Positions 9,165-18,615 of a stretch of DNA of 64,000 bases are shown one piece after another. Source of the stretch: Dermacentor variabilis (Eukaryota; Arthropoda; Arachnida; Ixodida; Ixodidae). The position numbers and the translations under genes are program-made. The notes below the pieces were generated by a model that was given only the letters and a program-made list of their open reading frames with translations, ran no database searches and was not told the DNA's origin. Numbering within the stretch: the stretch's first letter is position 1; every line of letters starts with the position of its first letter. The stretch is from the NCBI RefSeq assembly GCF_050947875.1, contig NC_134568.1, forward strand, positions 200,809,043-200,873,042. Direction: 5' to 3'.

Positions 9165-12100
9165 TTACGGAAAGTCTCGCACAGCGGCCACTTTTATTTC
9201 AGAGGGGCGGCGACGACCCTGACCAATCACGTGACCGAGGTAGACAACCTCGGCCTGTGCTAACTGGCACTTAGGAGCCTTGACTGTCAAGCCCGCTTCG
9301 CGCAGGCGGGTTAGCACTGCCCGCAAGTGTGCCATATGCTCAGACCAGGATGCGGAGAATATCGCTACGTCGTCTAGATACGGTAAAGCGAATTCTTGCT
9401 GTCCCCGCAACACTTTATCCATGAGGCTTGAAAAACAGTATGGCGCGTTCTTCAAACCAAAACTCAACTCTTTAGGACGGAATGTTCCCATTGGTGAAAT
9501 GAACGCCGCATACCTACTAGCCTCTTCTGTAAGTGGAACCTGCCAATAACCCCTGACAAGATCTAGGGTGGAAATAAACTGAGCGCTACTAACTTTCTCA
9601 AGGCGCTCCTCGATGTTAGGGATCGGATAAATTTGATCCTTAGTGATGGAATTAAGCCTGCGGTAGTCGACGCAAGGACGAGGTTCCTTGCCCGGTACCT
9701 CAACTAAAATCAAAGGGGAGGTATAATCACTCTCACCTGCCTCAATAACACCGAGCTGTAGCATTTTCTTTACCTCAGCCTCCATAATATCGCTCTGGCG
9801 GGGTGACACCCGATACGCCTTGGATCGTACTGGCTCTGGGGAGGTAAGTTCTATATCATGAGTAAGTACATAAGTCCTACCAGGCCTCTCAGAGAACAGA
9901 CCTTGAAACTCTTGTAATAGCTGGTGTAGTTCGGTTTTCTGCTCGGGCGACAGCGGTGCTTTACTGATAAGGTCACTAATGACTTGACCGGTGTCTTCCC
10001 TGTTCGTCACTGAGCCTAGTCCCGGAAGCTCGACCGGAAGCTCTTCAGGAACGTTTACCATCATGCACACCACTGCTTCCCTTTGTCTATAAGGTTTGAG
10101 CAGATTACAGTGGTAAACTTGCTGTGCTTTCCGCTTTCCTGGCAGACTTACCACGTAGTTAACGTCCGACAGTTTCTGAACAATTCGTGCTGGGCCCTCC
10201 CACTGCACGTCTAGTTTGTTGTTTAGCGATGTGCGCAATATCATGACCTCATCGCCCACCTCAAAACGACGGGCCCTGGCTGTCCGATCATAATAAACCT
10301 TGGCCCTCTGCTGGGCCTTTGTCATTGCTTCACCTGACAACTCCTGTGCCCTTCTTAAGCGTTCGAGGAGCTTAAGTACGTACTCCACCACGACTGGGTC
10401 GTCGCCCCTACCTTCCCACGATTCTCGAAGCATGCGAAGCGGAGACCGAAGCGAGCGACCGTACACCAGTTCAGCTGGCGAAAACCCCGTAGCCGCATGC
10501 GGCGCGGTTCTTAACGCAAACATCACCCCAGGCAGACACAGCTCCCAGTCAGTTTGATGTTCAAAACACAAGGCTCTCAACACGCGCTTCATGACGGAGT
10601 GGAGCTTCTCAACGGAATTCGACTGTGGGTGGTACACTGAGCTGTGTAACAGCTTTACCCCACACCTTTCGAGAAAAGTTGTCGTCAAAGCGCTAGTAAA
10701 CACTGTGCCCTGATCTGATTGGATTTCCGCAGGGAAACCAACTCGCGCAAATATGGACAGTAGTGCATTAACTATCTCAACTGAGCTGAGTTCTTTAAGC
10801 GGCACTGCTTCAGGGAACTTTGTCGCTGGGCAGATCACAGTCAAAATGTGTCTGTACCCCGTGGCTGTTACCGGCAGAGGTCCCACTGTATCAATAACGA
10901 GCCGTCTAAAAGGCTCCGTTATGATAGGTACCAATTTCAACGGCGCCCTTGATTTGTCCCCTGGTTTGCCCACCCGCTGACAAGTGTCACATGTCCTCAC
11001 GAAATGGTCTGCGTCCCGAAAACACCCTGGCCAATAGTACTCTTGCAAGAGACGGTCCTTAGTTTTCTTAACTCCTAGGTGTCCGGACCACGAACCCCCG
11101 TGTGACAAGCGCAACAGATCCTGACGATAGCATTGAGGCACGATCAGCTGATCGAACTCCACTCCTCGGCGGTCTAGATACTTCCGGTACAGGACTCCAC
11201 CTCTTTCCACAAAACGCGCAGTTTTCCTGGCGATACCTTCTTTGACATTGCAGCGCACGTTTTCCAGGCTGCCATCCTTTTTTTGCTCGGCTATCAAAGC
11301 CGACCGGCTGACTTTTAGCAACCTATTAAGTCCGTCTGACGTAGGCGCGATGAGCAAATCAGTAGATAGCTCTTCTAACTTTCCCGTGTCGGGCGTTTCC
11401 TCTCCAGTATCTGGCGCCTTTAACGTTACAGACTCAAGTTTATTCAGTTCGGGCGTGCTCTGAATATCAGCTTGCTGCGCCTCTGACCCTTTTTCGTTGT
11501 TTGATAACGTCGGCCCCGCAACTACCGCCTTTGCAGCGAGCTCCCGAACCTTCGATCTGGTTAAGGCCTGAACACTAGATTCACCAAACAAAAGCCCCTT
11601 CTCGCGCAGTAGGTGATCGGACCTGTTTGAAAATAGGTACGGGTACTGGGGTGGCAGCATAGATGACACTGCCGCCTCCGTCTCAAGCGCTCCGAAAGGT
11701 CCTTCAATAAGCACCCTTGCTACTGGCAGACACACGCTATGAGCTTCCACGGCTTGCTTGATCCATGCGCACTCGCCCGTGAACATATGGGGTTCTACGT
11801 AAGACGGGTGAACTACATCCATCGTAGCTGCGGAATCGCGAAGCACTCGGCACTCTTTCCCGTTCACGAGGAGGTCTCGCATGTAAGGCTCGAGAAGCTT
11901 CATGTTCTCGTCAGTGCTGCCTATTGAAAAAAACACAACTTTTGGTGTTGTTTCCGGACACTGCGCCGAAAAGTGACCCGGCTTCTGGCACGTATAACAA
12001 ACGCGCGCTTGCCTCATCTCGAACCGCTTTCTGCGTTCGGCTTCGGCTGCCGCCGTCTCCTTAGGTTTGGTCGCACTGCTTCCACTCGCATCCGCACTAC

Positions 12101-13052
12101 GCGTGTTCCCCTTTGCTCTCATGGGTGTGAACTTCGGCCTCTCAAACTTCAAGCCAAATTCACCCTTTTGACCGTCCTTAGCTCCGCGAGCCCGACGCGT
12201 CACAAACTCCTCGGCTAGCTCAGCGGCTTTAGCCACCGTACAAACGTCTGGCCTATCCAAGACCCAGTATCGCACGTTCTCCGGTAACCGACTATAAAAC
12301 TGTTCTAGCCCGAAGCACTGCAGAACTTTATCGTGGTCACCAAACGCTTTCTCTTCTTTGAGCCACTCCTGCATGTTCGACATAAGCCTATACGCAAACT
12401 CTGTATATGACTCACTTTTGCCTTTCTCATTTTCCCGAAACTTCCGACGGAACGCCTCCGCAGACAGCCGGTACTTTTTTAGAAGACTCGATTTCACTGT
12501 GTCGAAATCCTCTGCCTCCTCTCTATCCAAGCGAGCGACTACGTCGGCCGCCTCGCCGGGTAACAAAGTGAGCAAGCGCTGTGGCCACGTTTCCCGAGAG
12601 AACCCCTGCTTCTCGCACGTTCGCTCAAAGTTAACCAGGAACAAACCAATGTCCTCTCCAAGCTTAAACGGCCGCATCAGGTCAGTCATTTTGAACAATA
12701 CGCGTTCTCCTGCACCGTGTGCCTGACTTCCATTACGAGCGCGTTCCATCTCTACCTCAAGACGCTTCATTTCCAAAGCGTGTTGACGGTCACGCTCTTG
12801 TTGCTCTCGCTCTTTCTGTTCTTTACGTTCACGCTCTTCTTTTTCTTTCTGTTCTTTACGTTCGCGCTCTTGTCTTTTTGCAGTCTCCCTCTCTTCAATG
12901 GTCTCAAGGCATTCCGACAGCTCGTCATCCTCAGCTTCTAACTCAAGAATAGCCTTTAGCAGTTCAGGTTTTCTGAGTTTTTCCGAGACATCCAGACCCA
13001 ACTCTCTTGCAAGCTCCAACAATTTCGGTTTGCGCAACGACTTCAAATCCAT
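9165..13052 (-). CDS. Gypsy Gag-protease-integrase-RT polyprotein, ended by an early stop
   Basis: 1,295 codons from ATG at 13052. Residues 1-45 have a SAP-like repeat of LRKPKLLELA/LRKPELLKAI; 40-110 is a highly charged coiled-coil stretch; 120-290 is the gag core. One zinc knuckle C352-x2-C355-x4-H360-x4-C365 binds RNA. A protease-type motif follows at D406-S-A408, where the usual Gly is Ala. The integrase has HHCC (H651, H658, C688, C691) and catalytic D721, D780 and E815. Its C-terminal part (GDEVMILR...LLKPYRQ, about 932-990) is followed by the RT: YRRLNSI, catalytic D1164, FGLKNAPY and YLDD at 1225-1228. The frame ends at TAA 9167-9165, where pol should continue into RNase H. Integrase before RT is established here by position in one unbroken frame. 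Confidence 0.95.
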   Translation of the reverse strand: MDLKSLRKPKLLELARELGLDVSEKLRKPELLKAILELEAEDDELSECLETIEERETAKRQERERKEQKEKEERERKEQKEREQQERDRQHALEMKRLEVEMERARNGSQAHGAGERVLFKMTDLMRPFKLGEDIGLFLVNFERTCEKQGFSRETWPQRLLTLLPGEAADVVARLDREEAEDFDTVKSSLLKKYRLSAEAFRRKFRENEKGKSESYTEFAYRLMSNMQEWLKEEKAFGDHDKVLQCFGLEQFYSRLPENVRYWVLDRPDVCTVAKAAELAEEFVTRRARGAKDGQKGEFGLKFERPKFTPMRAKGNTRSADASGSSATKPKETAAAEAERRKRFEMRQARVCYTCQKPGHFSAQCPETTPKVVFFSIGSTDENMKLLEPYMRDLLVNGKECRVLRDSAATMDVVHPSYVEPHMFTGECAWIKQAVEAHSVCLPVARVLIEGPFGALETEAAVSSMLPPQYPYLFSNRSDHLLREKGLLFGESSVQALTRSKVRELAAKAVVAGPTLSNNEKGSEAQQADIQSTPELNKLESVTLKAPDTGEETPDTGKLEELSTDLLIAPTSDGLNRLLKVSRSALIAEQKKDGSLENVRCNVKEGIARKTARFVERGGVLYRKYLDRRGVEFDQLIVPQCYRQDLLRLSHGGSWSGHLGVKKTKDRLLQEYYWPGCFRDADHFVRTCDTCQRVGKPGDKSRAPLKLVPIITEPFRRLVIDTVGPLPVTATGYRHILTVICPATKFPEAVPLKELSSVEIVNALLSIFARVGFPAEIQSDQGTVFTSALTTTFLERCGVKLLHSSVYHPQSNSVEKLHSVMKRVLRALCFEHQTDWELCLPGVMFALRTAPHAATGFSPAELVYGRSLRSPLRMLRESWEGRGDDPVVVEYVLKLLERLRRAQELSGEAMTKAQQRAKVYYDRTARARRFEVGDEVMILRTSLNNKLDVQWEGPARIVQKLSDVNYVVSLPGKRKAQQVYHCNLLKPYRQREAVVCMMVNVPEELPVELPGLGSVTNREDTGQVISDLISKAPLSPEQKTELHQLLQEFQGLFSERPGRTYVLTHDIELTSPEPVRSKAYRVSPRQSDIMEAEVKKMLQLGVIEAGESDYTSPLILVEVPGKEPRPCVDYRRLNSITKDQIYPIPNIEERLEKVSSAQFISTLDLVRGYWQVPLTEEASRYAAFISPMGTFRPKELSFGLKNAPYCFSSLMDKVLRGQQEFALPYLDDVAIFSASWSEHMAHLRAVLTRLREAGLTVKAPKCQLAQAEVVYLGHVIGQGRRRPSEIKVAAVRDFP

Positions 13053-13406
13053 GGCTGCTCTGAATGCTGCTTTCTCTACTGCTTACTATTGTCTTGCCGC
13101 AAACTAACCCGGCAGCAACGATAATCACAATTACCAGCTCTGTTTCTGACACTAACAAAAGCCTGGCAAAGCTCAGAAGAAGAAAGTCCCGCACTCACCA
13201 AACCTCGCAGCCAAGAGTCCAGCGCAGTCGTTCCGCTGCAGGCAACCAGTCATCACACAGGGCTCGTTGCACTGCTCCCGGATCGTTGTTGAGCTGCTCA
13301 GCATAGAGTCAACTGCATCTCTTCGCTGCTGGCCTCCGTTGTCGCGATCTCACCGCTGGCAGACAGTTGTTTGAAGTCGGAGGCGATCTCACCGCTGCCA
13401 ACCAGA
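13053..13406 (-). other. Gypsy 5' leader with primer-binding site
   Basis: Untranslated leader between the 5' LTR and the gag ATG. The motif GATCTCACCGCTG occurs twice on the plus strand, once next to the primer-binding site and once near 13347. No upstream ORF of note is seen. Confidence 0.6.
13386..13404 (-). promoter_or_regulatory. Primer-binding site, tRNA-Leu-like
   Basis: Two bases inside the 5' LTR boundary the element strand reads TGGTTGGCAGCGGTGAGA. It resembles the complement of the 3' end of a metazoan tRNA-Leu (…CACCGCTGCCACCA) but with one extra T after TGG. Position is convincing; the tRNA identity is inferred from memory of the Leu acceptor end. Confidence 0.5.
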
Positions 13407-14135
13407 TGTTTGGATCCCACCGATGGCATCGGTTGTTGGGAACTCGGCGCTGACGCCCGTGGTTGTACCTGGGTCGCAAGCCCCAAGGGTAGCGTTGGCC
13501 TGGCGGCCTGGGGTACAACTGGAAGCATCCGAAGGTCCCCGCAAAGCATGAGTCGACTGGTAACAACAAAACAACTTGTTTATTTTAACATCGCAAAGAG
13601 TTGGCGGTCAGGTTGACCGAAGTAGAGAGACGGGAGTGCACTTTACTCAACAGAAGAAATCGGAGCCCTCCTTTTGGCGTCCGGGGGCAGCTGTCCTTAT
13701 ACTCTCGCAGTTGAGGGCAAGAAGGAACCCCTCAATAGACGAGCACGTGATTGTACAATGGGCTAATGGTGACGCACACTGTCGTAGCGCCGCCGGTCGG
13801 GCACAAAGACTGGGAGGAGAGGGTGACCCCTGCTGTCGCATCGCCTGGTTCGGGCACAATGACTGGAAGGAGAGGGTGACCCCTGCTGTCGCATCGCCTG
13901 GTTCGGGCACAATGACTGGAAGGAGAGGGTGACCCCTGCTGTCGCATCGCCTGGTTCGGGCACAATGGCACATACACTCACACACGCACATGAAGACACG
14001 TGGCATCGGAACATGCCTGGAAACGCCTGGAAACGCCTGGCGGGGAGCGTTGCGGCGACGCCGAACGGGCCAAAATGTCTGCCGCCCCGCCGCAGTCGCG
14101 CCGGCAAAACCGCGTGTCGCAGGCGAAACGCAACA
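13407..14135 (-). repeat. 5' LTR of the gypsy element
   Basis: 729-bp partner of 7360-8088 at a constant offset of 6,047 bp, so there is no net length difference. The one difference I see is T at 13637 against A at 7590. It has the same TATA-like box, AATAAA and three 53-bp units (13808-13966). Confidence 0.93.
13808..13966 (-). repeat. Three 53-bp tandem repeats in 5' LTR U3
   Basis: The same three units as in the 3' LTR, in the copy that would act as promoter. They lie upstream of the TATA-like box at 13696-13701 in element orientation. Confidence 0.88.
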
Positions 14136-14139
14136 ATAT
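14136..14139. repeat. Target-site duplication ATAT, right
   Basis: Partner of 7356-7359. Joining the flanks across one ATAT gives the uninterrupted locus upstream of the ORF1-only LINE. Confidence 0.7.
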
Positions 14140-14260
14140 GAATGAATATGTATACGAATGAAGAGAAAGAAGTGTCCAGGGCTGACTGGTGCCCTGGGCC
14201 TCTCGCTGTTATGCAATTTTTTACGTTTTTGCCATTTTCGTGAGAGTCATTTCATCAAGG

Positions 14261-15660
14261 ATGAGCAAGAAGATGCTCCCACAACAACCTGAACAAGGTC
14301 AGTCGTCTGCTTCATCGCTCATTTTTGGACGACGTGCCTTTACAAGCTCGGACCAGCTTGATTCCTGGAAGTGCTCAACGCCAGAAGTCATGGACTCTGA
14401 CAGCGAGTGCACCGTAGCCATGGGCCGCCGTATGGAGAAGCTGCGCCGTATGTCAACTGAGACGACTTCATCGAATCATAGTGAGCAGGAATCCTTCATG
14501 GTTTCTTACGTGGCGCTCTCAACGTCCCACAGCATGAACTCCCTCAGCAGGCAGTTTCTAACCGAATATTTTGAAAGTGTGGCCCCCGGTCATATCAACG
14601 AGATCAGGATCAACGCTCGCGAGAACATCCTGAAAATAGATGTGAAAAATTCCGCAATACTGGCGAAGGTAAAGACCATTCCACAGTTAAGCGCAATCCC
14701 CGTCCGCATCTTTATTACTTACGGGAAGGAGACAACGACTGGTGCGATTACCGACGGGGAGCTTGAAATCAAGTATGCGGACTTCAAGAGTCTTTTGAGA
14801 TCATTGGTGCGCATTCTTGAGATTCTACGCTTGGGGAAATCCCGATGTATCAAGTTAATATTTGCTTCTTCGACATTACCAGCGTCTGTCAAAGTGGGCT
14901 ACGTGATCGATACACCGTGTACGACAGTTTGTTCCGAGGCCTCTTCAGTGCCGGAAATGTCTAAAGATAGGACACGTGAGCGCTGTTTGTAGACGTAAAG
15001 CCACCTGCTCGCGTTGCGGCGGAGAGCATACTACCAGCGACTGTGATGCGTCTTCATTTAAATGTCTGAACTATACTGGCTCTCATAAAGCGACTTCGAA
15101 GGAATGCCCGAAAATGAAACAATAAGTTCGTATTCTTCGAAAAATGGCAAGAGATCAATCTTCACGTAAAGAGGCTGTTCAATCTATTCGCCAAAGGGAC
15201 GAACGCTCGCGAAAGAAGCATCACAAAGCCATTTCAGAAGAACTACATAGCGGGGCACAGGCGCCACGAACACCTCTGCCTGTGCATACACCGAGGACGG
15301 TAACGGCGCCTACTGCTAATTCAAGGTCGATGCGAGCACGCGGCGAATATTCACCTCCACCGGCTGACACAGACACGGAATGGCCTTTGCTGCCCTCTAG
15401 GCTCCCGGCCATGCCAGCGGGACCTAGTGTTCCTCTGCGCCATGAAGTCAATAATGATAGGGGCCAATGAAACCGGTGACACTACGGGCAACCAAAGAGA
15501 TGGACACAATGAGAAGGAAAGCGTTCAAAAAATGCTAAAGCACCTGGTAGAGTCAATGCGCGCGATTCTCTGTCGTCTCCAGAATGCGGCTTATAAACGT
15601 GCCCTGCAGGTGCTCGCCGTGCTGGAGCCGCTAATCGCAGCTCTTTACATGCTGTAAAGC
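14261..15660 (+). pseudogene. LINE ORF1 (Gag-like, three zinc knuckles), frameshifted
   Basis: ORF1 of a LINE encodes an RNA-binding protein. The first frame runs from ATG 14261 to 14992. A one-base shift near 14935 moves the reading into the next frame, where the knuckles lie: CRKCLKIGHVSAVC, CSRCGGEHTTSDC, then a third in which the second Cys is Tyr (CLNY). A TAA at 15123-15125 interrupts that frame before it continues with ARDQSSRKEAVQSI. A further shift near 15430-15470 leads to a C-terminus ending LEPLIAALYML at 15657. So there are at least two frameshifts, one stop and one lost zinc ligand. The same ORF1 is at 27.8-27.0 kb on the other strand. Confidence 0.82.
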
Positions 15661-15985
15661 TTTTGTTTGGCGCTCGTGCTGGTCACGCAGGGGAGGCCCA
15701 CACACCAGCTTCGTCTTAGCGCCTTTATCATTAGGTTCACTTGAACTAGTGACTACAGACTAGATACGGAACCCGATAGTGGCTTCATGGATGAGATTTC
15801 TGAATGTTTATCATCGGAATGTTCAACTTGCTTTCACCGTTGCGCATCCCTCTATGTCATCATCATCCCTCATCACACCTCTATGTACCCGTTCCCCCGC
15901 CCCCTGTGCAGAGTAGCAGGCTAGAGCGCGTTAGCTCAGGTCGACCTCTCTGCCTTCTTTGAAATAAATTATCTCTCTCTATTCC
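15661..15985 (+). mobile_element. 3'UTR and end of the ORF1-only LINE copy
   Basis: ORF1 is followed directly by a 3'UTR with no endonuclease or RT. The block GCAGAGTAGCAGGCTAGAG...GACCTCTCTGCC (about 15907-15956), AAATAAATTATCTCTCTC and the end near 15980 match, reversed, the sequence at 26.54-26.66 kb. So this 3' end belongs with this ORF1 in two independent places. Confidence 0.72.
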
Positions 15986-18600
15986 CTGAATAAACTAGTT
16001 TTCTCCAATTCCGAACCTCCGCGTCTGTCGGGCCACTTTGGCGGCAAAATTTTACCATGACGCGCCGGAACACTATGAGCCTGAGTACTCTCGTCTGGTA
16101 CATTCCTACAATTTGACAATTATGCAGAATGCCTTGTTGACAAAAGAAACACCATGTAGAAACAAAAGCCCGAAAGTCATGCGGCGTGCACGAGCGTATA
16201 AAGTATGCTGCATAGTCGAGTACCGAACGAAGTCCAGGCATTGATATTTGCATCCACTTTTCAAAGCCTTGCCTATTCGTTAGCCATTCTCTAGCTGGCT
16301 TCTTCACTCATCGTCAAAACACAACAACCCTGGCGTTGCGCGAAAGCGCTTGCTGCTGTCTAAATTCAGTCCGGTGTAGTTGAAATGTGAGGTCGAGAGG
16401 TGTGGACTCCTGAGCCCTTTTTAGTACCTATGACGCGCACTGCCTGTGCTTATGAAGCACGCACAGTAGAATAACTTTAAAAAACAAGAAAAGCATGAGA
16501 GGGCTTAGCTGTTTCGAGACGAATCAAAACAGCAGCAGCAGCAGCGTGCACCTCCAGCTGCTTGGTTGGCCCTTGTGGTCCGCGTCTCCGTGGGACGGGG
16601 CAGCCCTGGCCTCCTGGAATGCGGGAGAGGAGGGGGCGTGGTCTACAACGATTCTACCGTCTTCTCGTGCACCGCTCGACTCTTCTGCCTCGGTTGCCGC
16701 TGCCCATTTGCCATCCTCTCTTTCTTTCACTAAAGCGATCATTATTACTTCCCATCGCGTTATTCGTTTCATTTCTTTTTCTGCGCGCTTTCTATCTTCT
16801 TCCTTTTTTTCCTCCCCTGCCGCGCTCTCTCTTAGTCTCGTCCGGCGCTAATCGCACGGCCGTTTCCGGTAGAGGGCATGGTTAACTCTCCGCTTTCTGC
16901 TTTTACAGGTCGCTCTCTGCGAAACTTGCAGCACGCGGTGGCCCCCCAACAATGGGTGCTACGAGAGACGCGGATCGCTGACCGTGACGGCGATCAGCAA
17001 TAATCGCCCATACCATCGTCCTTCTCACGGGTAACAAAGCACACTCGCCCGGCTGAACCCCTAGTCAAAAGAATTGTTAAGTATACGTACACGCCAACAG
17101 TTGGGCTATAGTAAATCTGTTGATCACCCTTGTTGATCACCGGCCGTGGGCGTCTCAGAGGTATTCTTGCGCAGCCACTTGTTCGAGAGAAGTCGATCTG
17201 CATAAGATCTGCATGTGGGCCCGTGAGCTTCATATGCGCTCTCGCCAAGACATCGCATGGCGGGATTTACCATGCCGCCGCAATGAAGGGCAGCTCATCG
17301 TATGTTGGCCCATATTGATTATACGGGCTGTGTAGCGCAAATGGGGCACGCAAGAGGACACAGGAGGCGAATACATGGCGCTTGTCGTATTCTCTGTCGT
17401 CTTAAGTGCCCTGTTCACGCTACACACCACATAATGCAATACCAACTAGCCCATATGCGTCATGCAGTCGTTCCTTTTGCAACATCTTCCTTTTGCAACA
17501 TATTTAATTCAGCAAAGTCCAAGTGAATTGCGCACCTTGTTTATCGCAAGCGAAAGTCGTAGGTTAGTTGCCTACAATTGCAATACCTTTCCATACGAAA
17601 AGGTAAGGCAATCTCGTAAAGTTTCAGCGAGGACGCCATCCTAACGTACGACGAAACCAAATATTGAAACTGCGACTTTCAGAGCTGCTATGCTTACACT
17701 GATGCCCAAAGCTGCAAAAGTACTAAGAGACTCCAATTATCTTACTCTCCAAATCAGCCAGCACACTCAACTCTGTTACAACTCGATTACAGCAAAAGGA
17801 ATTGTGCCACAGAAATTTTACCTACACATAGTAAGCTCAGCTTTTCGGGAAAAAGCACTATGCGAGCTGATTCCTGTAGGCAGGAACATTCTCAGCGGAC
17901 AGCCGGACTTTTAAGCAACCAACTTGACGACCGTAAAAATGAATATTGTCAGCATTAAAAGAAAAAGAATAAGTACGCACCCAACTCAACGAAGAAACAT
18001 GCGCCCCTTTTCTATGAAGTTGGTCGAATTTTTTGCTGTTGTACTTCTCTATTTTCTCAACAAAACAAAATAATGTAGGCCATCGGCTCGTCGACCCAAG
18101 GGTGCTAGTAGCGGTCTTTTCTTGAATTGGATGGTGAATATTCATCGCCAATAGGTGTCTGGAGCCCGCGGATTTGCTGCTAACACCATTTAATATTTTG
18201 AACCGTTCAACGGCCCATTGTCGACAATGGCCGACTGGACTTTACTTTCTTGCGATATGCTCTACGTATAATTGAAGAAAAAAAGTTGAATGAAAGCAAT
18301 TTGTTGTTCCTCATCGTGATTCGCAGGACACAGTAAGTGTAGCTTACTGAGTAACAGTAAAGCATGCTAATGGATAATCAATGTAGTGGGATGTGCTGAA
18401 AATTAGAAAAAAAAAAGTTTGCTTCTCCTCCCGATTGCTATATATAGGGTATAACAAGTGTGGCTTACTAAGTTAATCATATTATAGTATACCTCAGTAC
18501 TACGTATATGTATATTATAGTCACATCCAAAATATCAGTGGAAAGACAACACTGAGGGATTTTCACCATAAGGTCCTGTCCTTTTTCTATCGTGCAGGAT
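15986..18600. other. Intergenic stretch, no gene recognised
   Basis: Contains a short CAG run near 16528-16543 and a pyrimidine-rich stretch around 16720-16830. No ORF has recognisable domains. The 16480-16990 block is GC-rich with frames open on both strands, which I treat as non-coding. Confidence 0.4.
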
Positions 18601-18615
18601 TTCCCAGCTTTCACC

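Larger units (their letters stand above)
7360..14135 (-). mobile_element. Ty3/gypsy-class LTR retrotransposon with integrase-before-RT order
   Basis: A 6,776-bp element on the minus strand: 5' LTR 14135-13407, leader with primer-binding site, a gag-pro-int-RT frame 13052-9165, an in-frame continuation with RNase H to 8574, ~485 bp of non-coding sequence with a polypurine-like end, and 3' LTR 8088-7360. Both LTRs are 729 bp, run TG to CA, and differ by eye at one base (A7590 against T13637), so the insertion is recent. A 4-bp ATAT duplication flanks it. The pol order matches the Gmr1-like group of Ty3/gypsy elements instead of the usual RT-RNase H-integrase. No envelope frame is present. Confidence 0.93.

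Noticed and set aside
9280..12952. Plus-strand ORFs opposite the gypsy polyprotein
   Set aside because: Antisense shadows of a strongly coding frame with clear domains on the minus strand.
16495..16885. Possible exon with a pyrimidine tract and TTTTACAG acceptor-like site near 16903
   Set aside because: No protein similarity by eye, open on both strands, and no partner exon or donor identified; not enough to call a gene.
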